From positions 87,303,184-87,367,183 of the forward strand of contig CM037596.1 in the NCBI GenBank assembly GCA_021018995.1: a DNA stretch of 64,000 nt, in the 5' to 3' direction. The notes below the pieces were generated by a model. The model made no database searches. It saw only the letters and a program-made list of their open reading frames with translations, and had not been told where the DNA came from. This DNA is from Chloranthus sessilifolius (Eukaryota > Streptophyta > Magnoliopsida > Chloranthales > Chloranthaceae). Made by a program: the position numbers and the translations under genes. Below, one piece after another: positions 45,217 to 58,540 of this stretch (positions are counted from its first letter, which is position 1; each line of letters opens with the position of its first letter).

Positions 45217-46960
45217 ATGTCTGGCATACGTAGAGTAAGTTTAGGAGACTCGTCGTTGTGGGGATTTCATAACAACCCTGCCTATGAGGAAGAACCACCT
45301 TATAATTTTAGCCCACGACAACCTGAAGTCAACATGGCTGGTGAACAAGAGAACCCCTTTTCTACGCCACACACCGGTAATAGCCATAGTGACAGAAATA
45401 ATGGCTCTGGACAAAATCTCACCACTCAACAACTCATAGAACTTACCATCCAAAGAATACAAAGAAGAGGCGATAATTCTGAAGAGTTACTTCGAGGATT
45501 AGCTGCTGCATATGAAACCATTAGGGGACAACAAAATTTGGGAGAGCAGGAGCGACAAGAGAGACCACCTTCTACCCTAAGCACGGTATCAGCCCGCGCT
45601 ACGCCATTGAGGCAACATACTAACACGTTCTTTAATGGCAGTTTGCCATACAAGGGTATCTGACGCATCACTCTCAAAGACAACACTATAAAGGTCAAAG
45701 ACCTCCCAAAAATGCTCAATGAATACATGGCTAAGAGGGAATGCCCAGGTCACTCGTTCGGATTTGATAGATTCTGTCGAGACATTAAATTTGACCTACC
45801 CATAGGATTTAAACCACAAAAATTTACTAAATACAATGGCACCGAAAATCCGAATCATCACTTGGCCCTCTTTTATAATGATTGCCGACCTATACGCAAC
45901 AATCAAGGACTTCTCATTCACTACTTTCAACGTTCATTAGAAGGAGAAGCTCTAGACTAGTTCGTGGAGCTCCCGCTTTATAAGATAAAGACTTTTGATG
46001 AGCTAGTCGATCGATTCCTAGACCAATATAAACACTTGATTCAACAGATGGTTAGCCTCAGTGACCTGATGGCGGCCAAGCAAGGACCAGATGAAGAATT
46101 CACCGACTTCATCGCTAGATGGCGAAAGCTTACCGCTAGAACTGGTACTTCAATGAAAGAGAAAGATTCAATTGACATCATCATTGATATACTAAGGAAC
46201 CACTAAGGAGTGCCCTAGTCATCAGCGATTGCCCTGACTTCACCACACTTCACCCTCGGGCATCCCGACTGACGCGACACATCAAGGGCGGAGATCTTGC
46301 ATTATCCATAGTCACGTCAAAGGTGGACTCCTCCAACGAGTCGAAACCGAAAAATCATAAGAAAGCCTCAGGAATCGAACAAGTTAATACGGCTGTCAAT
46401 CAAAGGCAAAATTTGAATAACGGGAACTTCCCACCACACAACTTCGAGCAGAACCAGACCCAACAACGATACGCTAGTAAAATCAGGGCGCCAATCAACA
46501 CAGGTATGCAAACCAGAACCAAGGCTAATTTCAAAATAGAAACCAATACCCTAACACTTATCAGTCCCAAAACACAGCACAGAATCGACCGGCCCATGGG
46601 CCGAATTATAATAGCGTATCTCCACCTCATAACTTTAACCCAGCTAGGGGACCCTACCAGCAAAAGCGGGAACACTATCCCCCTTTACCCAATACTATTT
46701 CCAACATTTTTTGCCTCCTTAGGGCCCATAATCTCTTGTGATTCCCACAAGAAAATCCCAGGCCATGACCTGCAAATCTCGGCTACGGTAAATACTGTTC
46801 TTTCCATCGGTACACGGGACACAACCTAGAGGACTGTTGGGTTCTCAGGGACATGATCTATGACATGCACGACCGAGGACTGCCATAGATTGGGAAGCGC
46901 TTAGGAACCCTGGCCCTAATAACAATCAACCTCAACAGAATTTAGGGATCATAAATAACC
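45217..46960 (+). pseudogene. gag: Gag of element G
   Basis: The start MSGIRRVSLGDSSLWG at 45217 was chosen because element A shows the same start. The gag core runs at about 45700-46300 with LNEYMAKRECPGHSFGFDRF, NGTENPNHHLALFYNDCRP, LIHYFQRSLEGEA and LMAAKQGPDEEFTDFIARWR. The nucleocapsid-type knuckle CSFHRYTGHNLEDC (CX2HX4HX4C) is at 46796-46840 and is typical of Tat gags. Fossil with several breaks. Confidence 0.85.
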
Positions 46961-47880
46961 CCATGTCCAACCACAACCGAGGGACACCGGCCCAGGTCAC
47001 CACTGTTGATCTCCCCAGTCAACCTTATTTTCGGCCTTTGACATTGATCACTCATATCCTACCCTCCGACGCTGTTACTATCCCTATAAGAACTCCATCC
47101 TCCTTACACCCAGCTGCCTTGATCACACGGATCGTGCCACCGGTCCTGCCTCCATATCCGAAGTTTACTCAAATACGAGTCCATTCCTTCAGGGCCAAGA
47201 GGCCATTCCTCCATCATTCCCCACTAGAGCCATTGACCCCGCCAAATCTCGAATCACCAGTGTTTCCACTCCCTTCACCAGACTCTGAATCTGAGTGTGG
47301 AGACTATGATCTCCAAACCATCATTCCGACTGTCGCATGAATAGACAGTGTCACCCACACAACTCCCTACTAGGAGAGTGAAGCCAGAACTGAGTATCCG
47401 TCAGCTGAAGAGCAAAGTGAGCCAAAAGAATACCTAAATTCATGCGAGACGTTGGTTTCCACTTTCTTAGAGAAAGAGGATCACACGCGATACCTCCCAC
47501 CTTAGAGTAGTACCATACGGACACGCACTCCGACCCTTAACTTCACTCGCTTCACAAATACACCGACGTCGAGTCATGCTAGGTTCGACCAGCAACCGGC
47601 CTACCCTATTCTCAAATCAGGAACTAACTATCCACCTCTCCCTTTCCGGCAGAATAAAGATTTCATGTATGCACAACTACCCGAGGGGAACACAAGACAA
47701 AGGGAAGTTGACTTGCCACCCCCATCGCACGTCATCCCACCACCAATTCTCGTACTACAACTACCTCAGCAACCTGCACCTAGGGCCCATCGACCTAGCA
47801 AAGAAATAGCACTAGAGCCAGGGAAAGAGTATGATTTGTTACGACATCTCCAAAAGATCCCAACTCAGATATCTATACTA
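46961..47880 (+). pseudogene. Proline-rich linker of the G polyprotein
   Basis: A proline, serine and threonine-rich stretch starting near MSNHNRGTPAQVTTVDL has PPYPKFTQIRVHSFRAKRPF at 47150-47210, also found in A. It probably joins gag to protease. No known domain. Confidence 0.6.
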
Positions 47881-48840
47881 GAACTCATCAAGAAGTCGCC
47901 TGATCATCACCGACTGTTAATAAAGACACTCGAGGACACTCAAGTGGACTAAGACACGACCTTGAATGAGCTTCATCAAGTTACCTCTGTCATGGCGCAA
48001 CCTCCTGCCCTCACATTCACGGACGCAGACATGCCTAAGGAGTCACTTCGCGGGAGCGCTGCTCCCATATATCTTACAGTCATAATCAGAGGGTTCTCTG
48101 CACCCCATGCACTGGTCGATATAGACGCGGAACTCAATATTGGCCCTCTCACCACATTGAAAATACTCGAATACACAGAACAAGATGTCAGGCCCTCAAC
48201 CTTGTCGCTCATAGCCTATGACGGCTCATGTCATTTTGTAAAAGGAACTATCAAACTTCAAGTCCGCCTTGAACCCGCGACAAAAGATGTTACGTTCTAT
48301 GTTGCTGACTCCACTAGCACATATAATCTCATTTTAGGCAGAAAATGATTAGAATCAATGAAGGCTATCGTGTCCACATACCATTAATGCATTAAATTCT
48401 CGTATGAGGACTCCATCGTCCGTATATACGCTGATGCACCTCTTCAGGAGATGGATACCGATTACGCGGCAAGTATTCTGACGGCCCATAAATCCGTACT
48501 AAACACAGGCCACATCCAAAAGACACAAATTCCTGATGAAGCAGCTGTCGCAGGAGTCTGCTCACCGGCCCTTCCTGGTTTCCACCTAGAGTGACAACAA
48601 GAGCTAATGAGGAGGGAGGTTGGCCCAGACCTCGCTAGATTATACGACAACAACCCAACTGCGATGAAAGGGTGGGATCTTATGTACCAACTCGGATACG
48701 TCCCCCACACCGGACTCGGTAAGAATAAGTAGCGGCGTGTGAAACCAATATTTTTGACCAAAATACGCAAGCACATAGGATTAGGTTACCAATTGAACGG
48801 CCAACTAGCCGATTTATTCCCTACTTCACTGAAATAGTCT
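47881..48840 (+). pseudogene. Protease and G-patch-like motif of G
   Basis: The retropepsin-type region runs from PPALTFTDADMPKESLRG (48003) through APHALVD (48100-48123) to STYNLILGRK (48348). A G-patch-like motif, KGWDLMYQLGYVPHTGLGKN, lies at 48667-48726. Fossil. Confidence 0.75.
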
Positions 48841-50470
48841 CTTTATGACTACTTCGTCTATGGAACTATTGAGAAAGCAGATGTGTCAAAGCAGAAGGGA
48901 GTATCCTTCACCAAACCCCAGGAGACCGACATTGATATAATATCTAAAGCATTCAATGATTTGACAAACTTGAATGATGATATCGACGAATCCCTCGAAG
49001 GAGTCAAACCTTTAATTGACACTAAAAGTCCCATAGAAGGAAGAAAGAAAGACCCTCAAGAAATTGAATCGTAATTACAAGATTGGGAATCTACGGATGA
49101 CGAAGATTTTCACATAGCAGCCTTATGAGATAACGAAGAACACTCATGGTCACCATGGGAAGGGGATGACACCTTGCAAGAAAATATTAATTCATATAGC
49201 ATCCGCCTTTGCCTCGGCCATGGAGGATGGGAATGCCCGTGGGACTCGCCTTGTATCTTTCAGCCATATCAACCCCGGTGCGAAGCATGCACTCGCATAC
49301 TAGAACAATTTGCTAGCAAGATCACACATCCTATAACGACCGAGGTGGACAGAGCCGACCCTACAACCATAAGCACGACCAATAATCCACCAACCTCGCC
49401 CTTGGCACTAGAAGAGAGAAAACCCGATGGTCAGTTATTCGACTCAGGAGGAAACACCCACGTCCCACTCATAGAGTTTGAAGAGGAGTTTGAATTAGAT
49501 GCTCCTTCATCCCCCGATGCACCCCAACTCCAAATATTTTGGAAATTGCTTGAGGAAGAGTGGCGACCCCCACCAAGTGATGACGAGGACTACTGGATAG
49601 ACCTCCCTGCACTCGAACTGGTAGAGCAAGCCAACCTAGAACTTCACGCCTTATTAGATCCAGAGAGTGAGTTGGATAATATCATCGATCATAACTTGGA
49701 AGGATGGGAATGTCCTTGGGAATCTCCCTGCATTTCTTACCATTACCAGCCCCGTTGCCGAGCATGTGCGCTCATCCCAACATATCATAAAGATCAAAAG
49801 AAAGAACTCCCTCCCCCTGGGGACCCTTTAGGAGATTCCCCCTCACGGGAAGAACAATCACCTCATAACTCCGACAACGATAGTTCAATCGATTACGATC
49901 TCTGGAGCTTCTTCAGGGAAGAGACAACCAACCTAGTAGAGGAAACTCAAACTATGATACCCTTGTCATCAGCATTACTTATTCGAAAGATCCCATTGGA
50001 TGAGGACTCCAAAAGAAAAAAAAAATGTCAAATTTCCAACAAGTTCGCGTTCCCCGAAAGATTGCCTGAACGGTTCCCACAGCCGTCTCGCTCCCCCAAC
50101 TAGAGGAAGCAGCTCTCCATACCATATTTATTTTCAAAAAAAATTTTAAAAATAAAAAACGTAGAAAATCCTAAAAAGCTAGAAACACAAAATCAAAAAA
50201 AATTAGAAAACCTTGAAAAACAAAGGGAACTCTTTATCCCGACTCAAGTCTGCAGTCAATGAGAGGACTTCCCTCCTCTAACTCCTGACCCATCTCGCGC
50301 ACAAGGACGCAAAGCCTTCAGGCTAAGTCATAAGCCAGTCATCATACCAGAAGGGATACTCCACGACTTTGAGAGAAGAATTAAGAGCCTTGACCTTCAC
50401 TTTACTAAAGATCTTTCGGTCATAAATTATGTCGATGAAGAGTTACCTTGCGCAAAAATAAATCCCCAGC
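48841..50470 (+). pseudogene. Protease-RT spacer of G with two Cys motifs
   Basis: An open acidic region (49174-50103) contains GWECPWDSPCI-x5-YQPRCEAC at 49227-49290 and GWECPWESPCI-x5-YQPRCRAC at 49699-49770. Each has four cysteines spaced CX4CX8CX2C. Between them are acidic stretches such as LIEFEEEFELDAP and DDEDYWIDLPALELVEQ. The pair also occurs in A. The family of this motif was not recognised. 50104-50470 is A-rich and continues to RT. Confidence 0.6.
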
Positions 50471-51560
50471 CTAGTAATTTCGCGGTATAGAGCTTATCGA
50501 GGATGAAAGTGGAGCACCAGGCCCTGATGAGACTCGGGACTTCCGACGGGTTATTAAACGTTTTGACGAACAGACCCAGGCTGCCACCGAACCCATAGAG
50601 GAAATCAATCTTGGCACCGACGAGAAGCCCAAGAAACTATTAATTAGTGTGACGCTCAATTCTAGAGAACGTCAACAAATTGTACAAATCCTAAAGGAAC
50701 ATCTCGACTCTTTCACCTGATCCTACGAGGACATGCCTGGTTTAGACCCAAGCCTAGTAGAATATCATCTTATCTTAGAACCCGATGCGAAGCCTGTTAA
50801 GCAGAAACTCCGCAGGATGCACCCCCAAACAGCCCTTCAAGTCAAAGAGGAAGTTGACAAGTTAAATAAAGCTAAATTCATCCGAGTTATCCTCTACCCC
50901 AAGTGGGTCGCCAACATAGTACCTGTCGCCAAGAAAGACAGCAGGGTACGAGTTTGCATTGACTTTCAAAACCTCAATCAGGCATGCCCAAAAGGTGACT
51001 TCCCACTCCCACATATTGACACTCTTGTTGACAGCACCGTTGGACATGAGATGCTATCTTTCATGGATGATTTCTTTGGATGTAATCAAATCAAGTTAGC
51101 AGAGTCTGACTAAGAGAAGACTTCCTTCACCACACCATGGGGAACTTATTGTTATGTCGTCATGCCTTTTGGGCTCAAGAATGCAGGAGCCACATATCAA
51201 CTCGCCATGATGGCTAATTTTTATGATATGATGCATAAGTGTGTAGAAGTTTATGTCGATGACATATTAGTAAAGTCCCAGACGGGAGTAGGACATGCTG
51301 AAACCCTTTGGCTAGTGCTACAGAGAGCTAAGAAATATCAACTAAAAATGAATCCTAAGAAATGTGTTTTCGGAGTCACCTCCGAAAAATTACTTGGTTT
51401 TATAATTAGCAACAGAGGGATTGAAATTGACCCTGTGAAAGTGAGAACCATTTTAGAGACCACCTCCCAGCAATATTAAGGAATTACGAGGTTTGATAGG
51501 AAGATTGCAATTCATCAGAAGATTTATCTCTCAACATTCAGACCGATGCGATCCTTTCTA
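50471..51560 (+). pseudogene. pol: Reverse transcriptase of G
   Basis: The domain starts with MPGLDPSLVEYHLILEPDAK (50733), followed by the PKWVANIVPVAKKD and VCIDFQNLNQACPKGDFPLP blocks, MPFGLKNAGATYQLAMM (51162), the catalytic YVDD (51255) and GFIISNRGIEIDP (51402). Fossil. Confidence 0.9.
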
Positions 51561-52110
51561 CAAACTACTTAAATGAGAAATTGAGTATAAATGGGATGAC
51601 CAATGCGAGCGAGCTTTTAATAACATTAAAAAATACCTCCTTAACCCACCAATACTATCGCCACTAGTTCCTGGAAGACCCCTAATCCTGTACCTTTCAG
51701 CAAATAATATAATGATGGGAGTAATCTTAGGACAATATGAAGAAGATGGTAAGAGAGAGAGAAGGCCATTTACTACCTTAGTAGAACGATGGTTGAATAC
51801 AAACGAAAGTACACCCTATGGAGAAGACATGCCTCACATTGGTATGGGCTTCAACTAAATTACGATATTACTTCGAAGCATATAAGATACTAGTGCTAGC
51901 CCGAATGGATCCTCTGAAGTACATATTCGAAAAGCCTGCCACATCAGGGAAGATCGCCCGCTGGCATATGCTATTACAAGGGTTTGATATCACTTACATC
52001 ACTCAGAAGTCGATCAAGGGGCAAGCCATTGCAGAGTACCTCGCAGATCTTCTACTCCCGAACGATGAACCCATACACGCAGACTTCCCCAATGAAGACT
52101 TACTCAAAAT
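51561..52110 (+). pseudogene. pol: First RNase H domain of G
   Basis: The Gypsy RNase H follows the RT connection: LILYLSANNIMMGVILGQ (51690-51740), WASTKLRYYFEAYKILV (51845), and GFDITYITQKSIKGQAIAEY (51985-52040), the usual end of this domain. Fossil. Confidence 0.8.
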
Positions 52111-52735
52111 TTATGAGGAAGAGTCCGATAAAACCTCATGGACCCTCTATTTCGACAGTGCTCTAAATCATAAAGGGAAGGGCATCAGAATAGTCCTTCT
52201 AAGCCCGGAAGGAGTGGTGATACCCAAAGCTTTTTAATTAGACTTTCTTGTTACCAATAATGTTACAGAATATGAAGCTTTTATAGCTGAATTGCGGACA
52301 ACATTATAATTAGGTATCAAACAGTTAAAAATCATAGGCGATTCTAAACTAGTAATCTTGCAAGTCATAGGAGAATGGAAAACTAAGGAAAAGAGATTGA
52401 TGAGATACCTAGAGACCGCTCAATATTTTGTGAAGAAATTTGAAAAGATCTCTTTCACACACATCCCTAGATTAGAAAACGAGTTAGCAGATTCCTTAGC
52501 CACACTAGCCTCTGTCATCCAAATACCTATCGGCCAAAATACCAAGACCTTCTTCATTGAAAGATTAATAGTACCCACCCACAAAGTAGCATGGATCGTT
52601 ACAAGGGAACTACCAATTCTCCCTGCCAGCACAGAATCAAAAGAAATAATCACTCCAAAAAATCACGCTGAAATAAAAATCGAAGTCGCTACATTCAGAT
52701 TTGAGAAATCACCAATCGATGACAGACAGCCATGA
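52111..52735 (+). pseudogene. pol: Second, archaeal-type RNase H of G
   Basis: SWTLYFDSALNHKGKG (52137), TEYEAFIAEL (52267), LKIIGDSKLVILQVIGEW (52328) and RLENELADSLATLASV (52470) show the D, E, D, D layout of archaeal-type RNase H. This second RNase H is characteristic of the Tat lineage. A short linker to integrase follows. Fossil. Confidence 0.8.
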
Positions 52736-53998
52736 TATTTTGATATCTGAAATTTCTTGAAACATCAACACGTCCCCCCATATGCCATGAAGATCGAATG
52801 AAAGACTATAAGAAACCGGTGCGTCCAATTCTATATACTCAGCGAAACATTATATAAAGAAGCTTTCACCAAAGGAGTACTACTGCGATGCGTCACGATT
52901 GTCGAAGGATAATACATTATCCAAGAAGCGCACGCCAGCGCCTGCGGCGCCCACTCCGGTAGACAAAGACTCGCCGATCAAGTTACACGACAAGGCTATT
53001 TCTGGCCGACGATGATGAGAGACTGCCACCTCTACGTTCAATCCTGCAAACAATGTCAAGAGCACGTTGCACTTATCAAAGCTCCATCAGTTACACTAAA
53101 CACCATGACCTCGTCGTGGCCGTTTTCAATGTGGGCCTTCGACATCATTGGACCGTTTACAGACACCGTTGGAAATACTCACAAGCATGCATTCATACTT
53201 ACAGTGACTGAATACTATACCAAATGGGCAGAGGCCGAGTCTTATGTCCGAATCACCGCTTCGACGCTCGCGAGGTTTATAGTTTGAAATATCATTACCC
53301 GGTTTGGAGTACCCAGAATGTTCATCACTGACAACGGACCGCAGTTCATTGCGAAAAAGATGAAAACGTTACGCAAGAAGTATAGCATTGATTTGTACCA
53401 CTAATCGTCGTTCTACCCTCAAGGCAATGGACAAGCAAAAGCTACGAACAAGACGCGGATTCGAATCCTGAAATGAACTGTGAAAACAAGCAATGGAGCC
53501 GACTGGCCCGAACGATTACCGGAAGCACTCTGGATCTATAGGACCTCTATTCGTACGGCCACAGGCCAAACTCCCTACCTCCTCACCTATGGGATGGAGG
53601 CAGTCCTACCATATGAGATCCAAGTCCCATCTTTACGCATCCAACTCGACGATGAGCTATCCTTAGACGAGAGGAGAATTGCCTTACTTACTCAATTAGA
53701 ACGACTCGATGAAACACGCCTAAGGGCAGCTGATCACGCTCAGGTATATCAAAGGAGAATGGCTAGGGTCTATGATAAGAAAGTCCTTGAACGAACCTTT
53801 AACATTGTTGAACTAGTTTTAAAGAAAATTATGCCTTTCAAACATGCCCATCCAAAAGGAAAACAGAAACCGAACTGGGAAGGCCCTAACGTTATAACAG
53901 CTGCATACCCTGGAAATGCATACAAATTGGCGAACCAAGATGGGGGAGAGCTCCCTAGCCCTTGGAATGTCATATACCTTAGAAAATATTATCCTTAG
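52736..53998 (+). pseudogene. pol: Integrase of G
   Basis: The HHCC zinc region is at about 52920-53060 (EAHASACGAHSGR; CKQCQEH), the catalytic core from WAFDIIGPF (53137) through FITDNGPQF (53320) and FYPQGNGQ (53410), and the C-terminal domain to WNVIYLRKYYP (53998) with no chromodomain. Fossil. Confidence 0.85.
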
Positions 53999-55600
53999 TC
54001 TTATGATCATCACATCCCGTGGTTAAAATACTTATACTTATCATCCCCGTAGTCATCATGACCATCCATTGATCGTATGTCTTCAATCCTCAGAATATCC
54101 TTAAAAATCTCTGACTTGTCGCCCACCATTTACACTCGGGCAATTTGATCGAAGGATTAGTGTCCTACCTAAAAGTTTTTTTCAAACGCGTAAGAAACAC
54201 CCGATTCTCATTCCCTATCCTTGCCATTGGAGAAGACGTTAGAGCAAAAAAAAATGAAGATGTTAGGTTCAATCAAAACTCGTCATTCTTGCGCCAGCAA
54301 GATGCTTTCAAAAAAATGTACACAAAAAAATATATATTGAGCGAGAGCATCATGACGAATGAACAAGCCAATGAACTCAAGGAAGCATAAACAGGACGTG
54401 AGGACATCTCCGATAACTTTATTGAAAGTGTATAAGCAAGCTGTGAGGGCATCCCTGATATTCTCATACTACTAGATGTCGTCGTAAGGTGGCGGGAGGA
54501 GGATAAACCCCTGCTAGCCATAGAATGCGAGATTTCGATGGTATCGAAATATAACGAAGAGCTCGATCATGGCATTCCATACCCCTCAGAGGAGAAGATT
54601 GTCACTTACCCCTTTTGAACAGGTATTAGTTACGAACTATTCCCCATATCACTAAGCCTTACCTCTCCCCCTTCTAGTTTTATTTTAGGGACGATGAATT
54701 TGAGACTTCACAGGATATTCCTAGGAATGAAACCGAAAACCACTGAATGACGATTGATGCAATCTCCCATTATACTTACCATGCTTTTCTCGAATAACCA
54801 TGGAATAGGATGATCAATACCCTAAGATAGACCCCTGTACGCTATTAATTGAAGGACCTCCCCCCGGTTCGGAGACCGTACCGATGCACTTTTCTGCAAG
54901 ACTAATTCACCTAATACCAATGACTATTTATAGACCCAAAATGCTTATCTAAGGCCCAGGGAAGCTCCATTGGATCCACACGCGGGGACATTTTTTTTTA
55001 TGGAAAAAGAATGTAAGCTATATCGGAACTGCCGACTCGACCACCAAAAGATGAAGAATGATGAAGATACCGCTCAGAGAGTACTATCAAAATACCGTAC
55101 TGTAAGTTCAACCACGCTTCTACGCTGGGGCTTTTTTTATTGTCATTTGCTTTTCCTATTGCACTATTTATTAAGTCAAAAAAAAAAAGAAGAAAAAAAA
55201 AAAAAGAGGCTTATATCCACCTTTCTATCACTAGACCCCAGTCTGAGATATTTTTCCCCTTGACAACTGGCAAGGGGGGGAACAAAACTACTGATAGCAT
55301 TACCTTTACATGTGCAGGCACAAAGCGACCTTCAAACTAGCACCAGGCCAGCTCAGAAAGCATCCAAGTCTCAGCGACGGCTGACGGCACCGAAGGCAAA
55401 AAGAAAACACCAAAAGGTAATCAAAAGAGGAGAAGCAAATCAGGTACATCTAAACCAAAAATCCCTATATATATATAGACATATACCAAAAAAGTAATCC
55501 TTCTTTTTTCTTCACATTTGTCACTGGGGACACTCCCCCTATATACAATGCACATACAACGAATATAAACAAACGCGCACACACCCCTAATCCCTACACT
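53999..55600 (+). other. Post-pol region of G, no clear gene
   Basis: It matches B 9894-11440 over most of its length. It contains a GGGGACATTTTTTTTT motif (54987), CTGGGGCTTTTTTTATTG (55124), an A/G-rich run (55180-55207), and the stem-loop CCCCTTG / CAAGGGG (55256-55277). No shared coding frame was found. Confidence 0.55.
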
Positions 55601-55705
55601 GCCGCTGAGGAGGATGAGTGCCGCTATGGCCGGTATCGTCAGCCTGGAGGTCCGTAGACTAATCATCTGAAAACACAATCCCAGCACCCGGAGTCCTCGA
55701 AACCT

Positions 55706-58540
55706 CTAAATGGCGAGGACCCGCCACCGAACCCCCTTCACTAGCCTGACCGACCGCCTCGACTGAGAATGAGGAGGAAGCCTCGCATGACTCCCCCGAA
55801 CGACAGAATCCTCACGACTATCGCTCCTGTCGCGACTGCGAGAGGTATGACAAGCCTGCCCAGTTGAAGAACTCGTAGCCCTTGACTTCGACCCCTCATG
55901 ATGACTAGCTGACTTGCGCGACCCCCGCTCGTCCCTCGTCAGGCGATACTGTAACCAATCCAGGGATACCTGCATCTTTGCCCGTGTCGTCCGACACGCT
56001 GCCACTAATGCCTCCATATGAGTCCTCTGCGTGACCAACATCTCAACCACAAGATCCTCACGACTCTCCACCTCTCTGAGGACCCGTCTCGCCTCTGGAG
56101 TGGCGCGCGCCTGCGCTGCCACTAGTCGTGCCTCCTCGAGCTGACGAACCTATATAACTTTATTGAATCAGAAGAAGCAAACATATGCATATACGAACAA
56201 CAACAAAACTCGAAATAAAAAAAATACATATATACCAAATCTAGCCTCTCTCGTAGAAGTCACTCGACTGTCTCCGCGGTCACAGGATTAGCAGATGGCA
56301 CCCGAGGGACGGCTATAACAAGAGTAAACAAACGCATCAGACGAATATATGATAACAAATAAATTATGAACCCAATAACTAAAACATACCCGGGTAGGGA
56401 TAGGAACGGACCCTTGAAGAGGAGCCTCGGGAGCGGAGTCCGGAACTGCCTGAACAACAAAAAAACAAACGACAAGCCAATACAAGCGCGTTAGAATAAA
56501 TAGAGATGAACAATCCAAACTAAATTACACTAAGCCATACCTGACTCTCGGAACGTAGAGAGGCGGTGGTCGCCTCCCTCATCTGCAAGTCTTCAGCAAC
56601 TCAACGCTGAAACACCGACACATGTTAGTAAGCCATCAAGCCAAACATAATAATAATGCATAACCAACCAGTACAGTAACACAAGTAAACTAAAGAATGG
56701 TGTAACTTACCCAATGCTCCAACTCAGACCGCAGACGAGCTATCGCTGGATCCTCCCGACTGGAGGAAGCCGCTGAAGAACGATCAAATGCTCGAGCCGA
56801 ATCCCCTGCAGCGGAAAGCTCTTCTATCTGGAAACGCCACCAATATGCCAACATTAGCAAGGATCCCTGAACCGTCAATAGTTAATAAGTCCAATCCAAG
56901 ATACTTACCAATCGCTCGATCTCCAAACGTAAACTAGCCTCCACCACGCGACCCGCTTACTGCTGCCTGCACAACAGCTCGATCATCGCCAGCTGGCGAG
57001 CAACCTCAGACTCTCTCTTAGACTAGCCATGATAAAAACAAGACCACTATATTAAAAGTATTACCAGAATAAACCAATACAATGCATGGACGAATTAAAA
57101 CCAGTAAATTAACTCACCAGGAGCTGACGAGCCTCTGCTAGTCGAACTCCTAACTCATCCTCCGCCGCCCTGGCCTTGGTAACTGACTCGGTCAAAGAAC
57201 GCAACATCTCCTCATCAGGACGAGGAGCATGCCCCATCTACTCCATCGCCCTATGGAGGGCATCCAATGCTCCCCGCACACTCGTCGTGAGGTGGCCCTC
57301 CTCTAATGCGACCAACCTCTCCATCAACGCCGACTTCGCCCCGCCGACAGCGAAAGAACCACTATCATGAAAAGGACGCGTGAAGAGACGCCCACCACCC
57401 AGCACGCCAAACCACCTCCTATACTCCCACACATCGGCCCCATCACGCGTCCCCGTGACTCTGGTCCCCCCAACTTTGAAATCGGCTATTTAGAGCGCCA
57501 TCCGCTCTGCAAAATTTCAGCCTGGAGGGCCGGTCATCCTCTTAGCCACCCTGTGGCTAGTCACCTGAGGGACTCCCTAATCGAGTCCCAGTTGCCATAC
57601 CACCCGAGAGGTGTAGATCCTCTCCACTCGCTCAAAACAATGGACCCATATGTCCATAGGAACAAATCAATCCATGAGCGAAGCCTAGGGGCCACCAAGA
57701 AACAAATGAGGTCAAATGAAAACATAAACGTCATATACATACCTGTCCTATGTGCATATCCTCGAAGAGGCCTCGTGCAGCCTGAAGGTCAGCCGACCAC
57801 CGACGACCCCTCAATGCCTCCCTCCACATGCGCATCCGTGGGAACGTGAACTAAATCTCCGACTGAACCCCCAGGCACAGAAAAGCAAGATGATCGTATG
57901 CCCAAAACTGAAAATGATAACATAACAATAACCACACGCAACAAACATTAAGATCGTCACTATGACCAAAGGTTAAAGAAAAGGGGGTCACCATGATACC
58001 AATTTAACTAAAACTCACTTGGAGAAACGGGAGGAAACCTTTGATCGATGCTATCCCCTGACCCCGACAGTAAAACTACTCATAGAGATGCGCCAACGCA
58101 GCCGCACCCCACGCGTAAGTAGGGACTCGGTCTAAATCCCATAGAATCATCAAAAATAACCCGGTGATGCATCCTCGAGTCAAAGAAGAGAAAATTATTG
58201 CGCCCAAGAAGTGCATTAAGAATGCTCAGAGCACCCTATCTGCGGCCAATCCCGGCTCGGTCACGGGCTCCCGACCCATCACACTCGCACAATGTGCCTC
58301 ATAAACCGTTGTTGCATACGAATGATGCCTCAGAGGGGTGAACCCACTCACGAACGTATTAAAAAACCAAGTGACCCGAACAACACCTGGCCCCGATCCA
58401 CTCAACCTGTAAGGCACACACAGGATCTCCTCACATACCTCTAAGTAACTCCCTGCCATCCACCCCGTGATCAGCTCACCCTCAAAATGAAGACTAGTAA
58501 TGACCCAATCCTCACATCTATCCGACCGGTTGATCACGCG
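55706..58540 (-). pseudogene. Antisense PMD gene of G, 5'-truncated
   Basis: This is the relative of the antisense gene in B, in the same position and orientation. The second exon is cut at about 58520; it still shows DWVITSLHFEGELITGWMAG and a stretch to about 58019. Later exons match B exon by exon with the same GT-AG boundaries, for instance 57740 (GTATGT donor), 57120 (GTGAGT donor), 56312-56236 and the last exon from 56149 to 55706. The last exon reads VRQLEEARL and RATPEARRVLREV before an Arg/Ser-rich tail. The exon-1 part and TATA box are missing; GCGC dyads follow directly at 58520. It is probably not functional in this copy. Confidence 0.7.
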
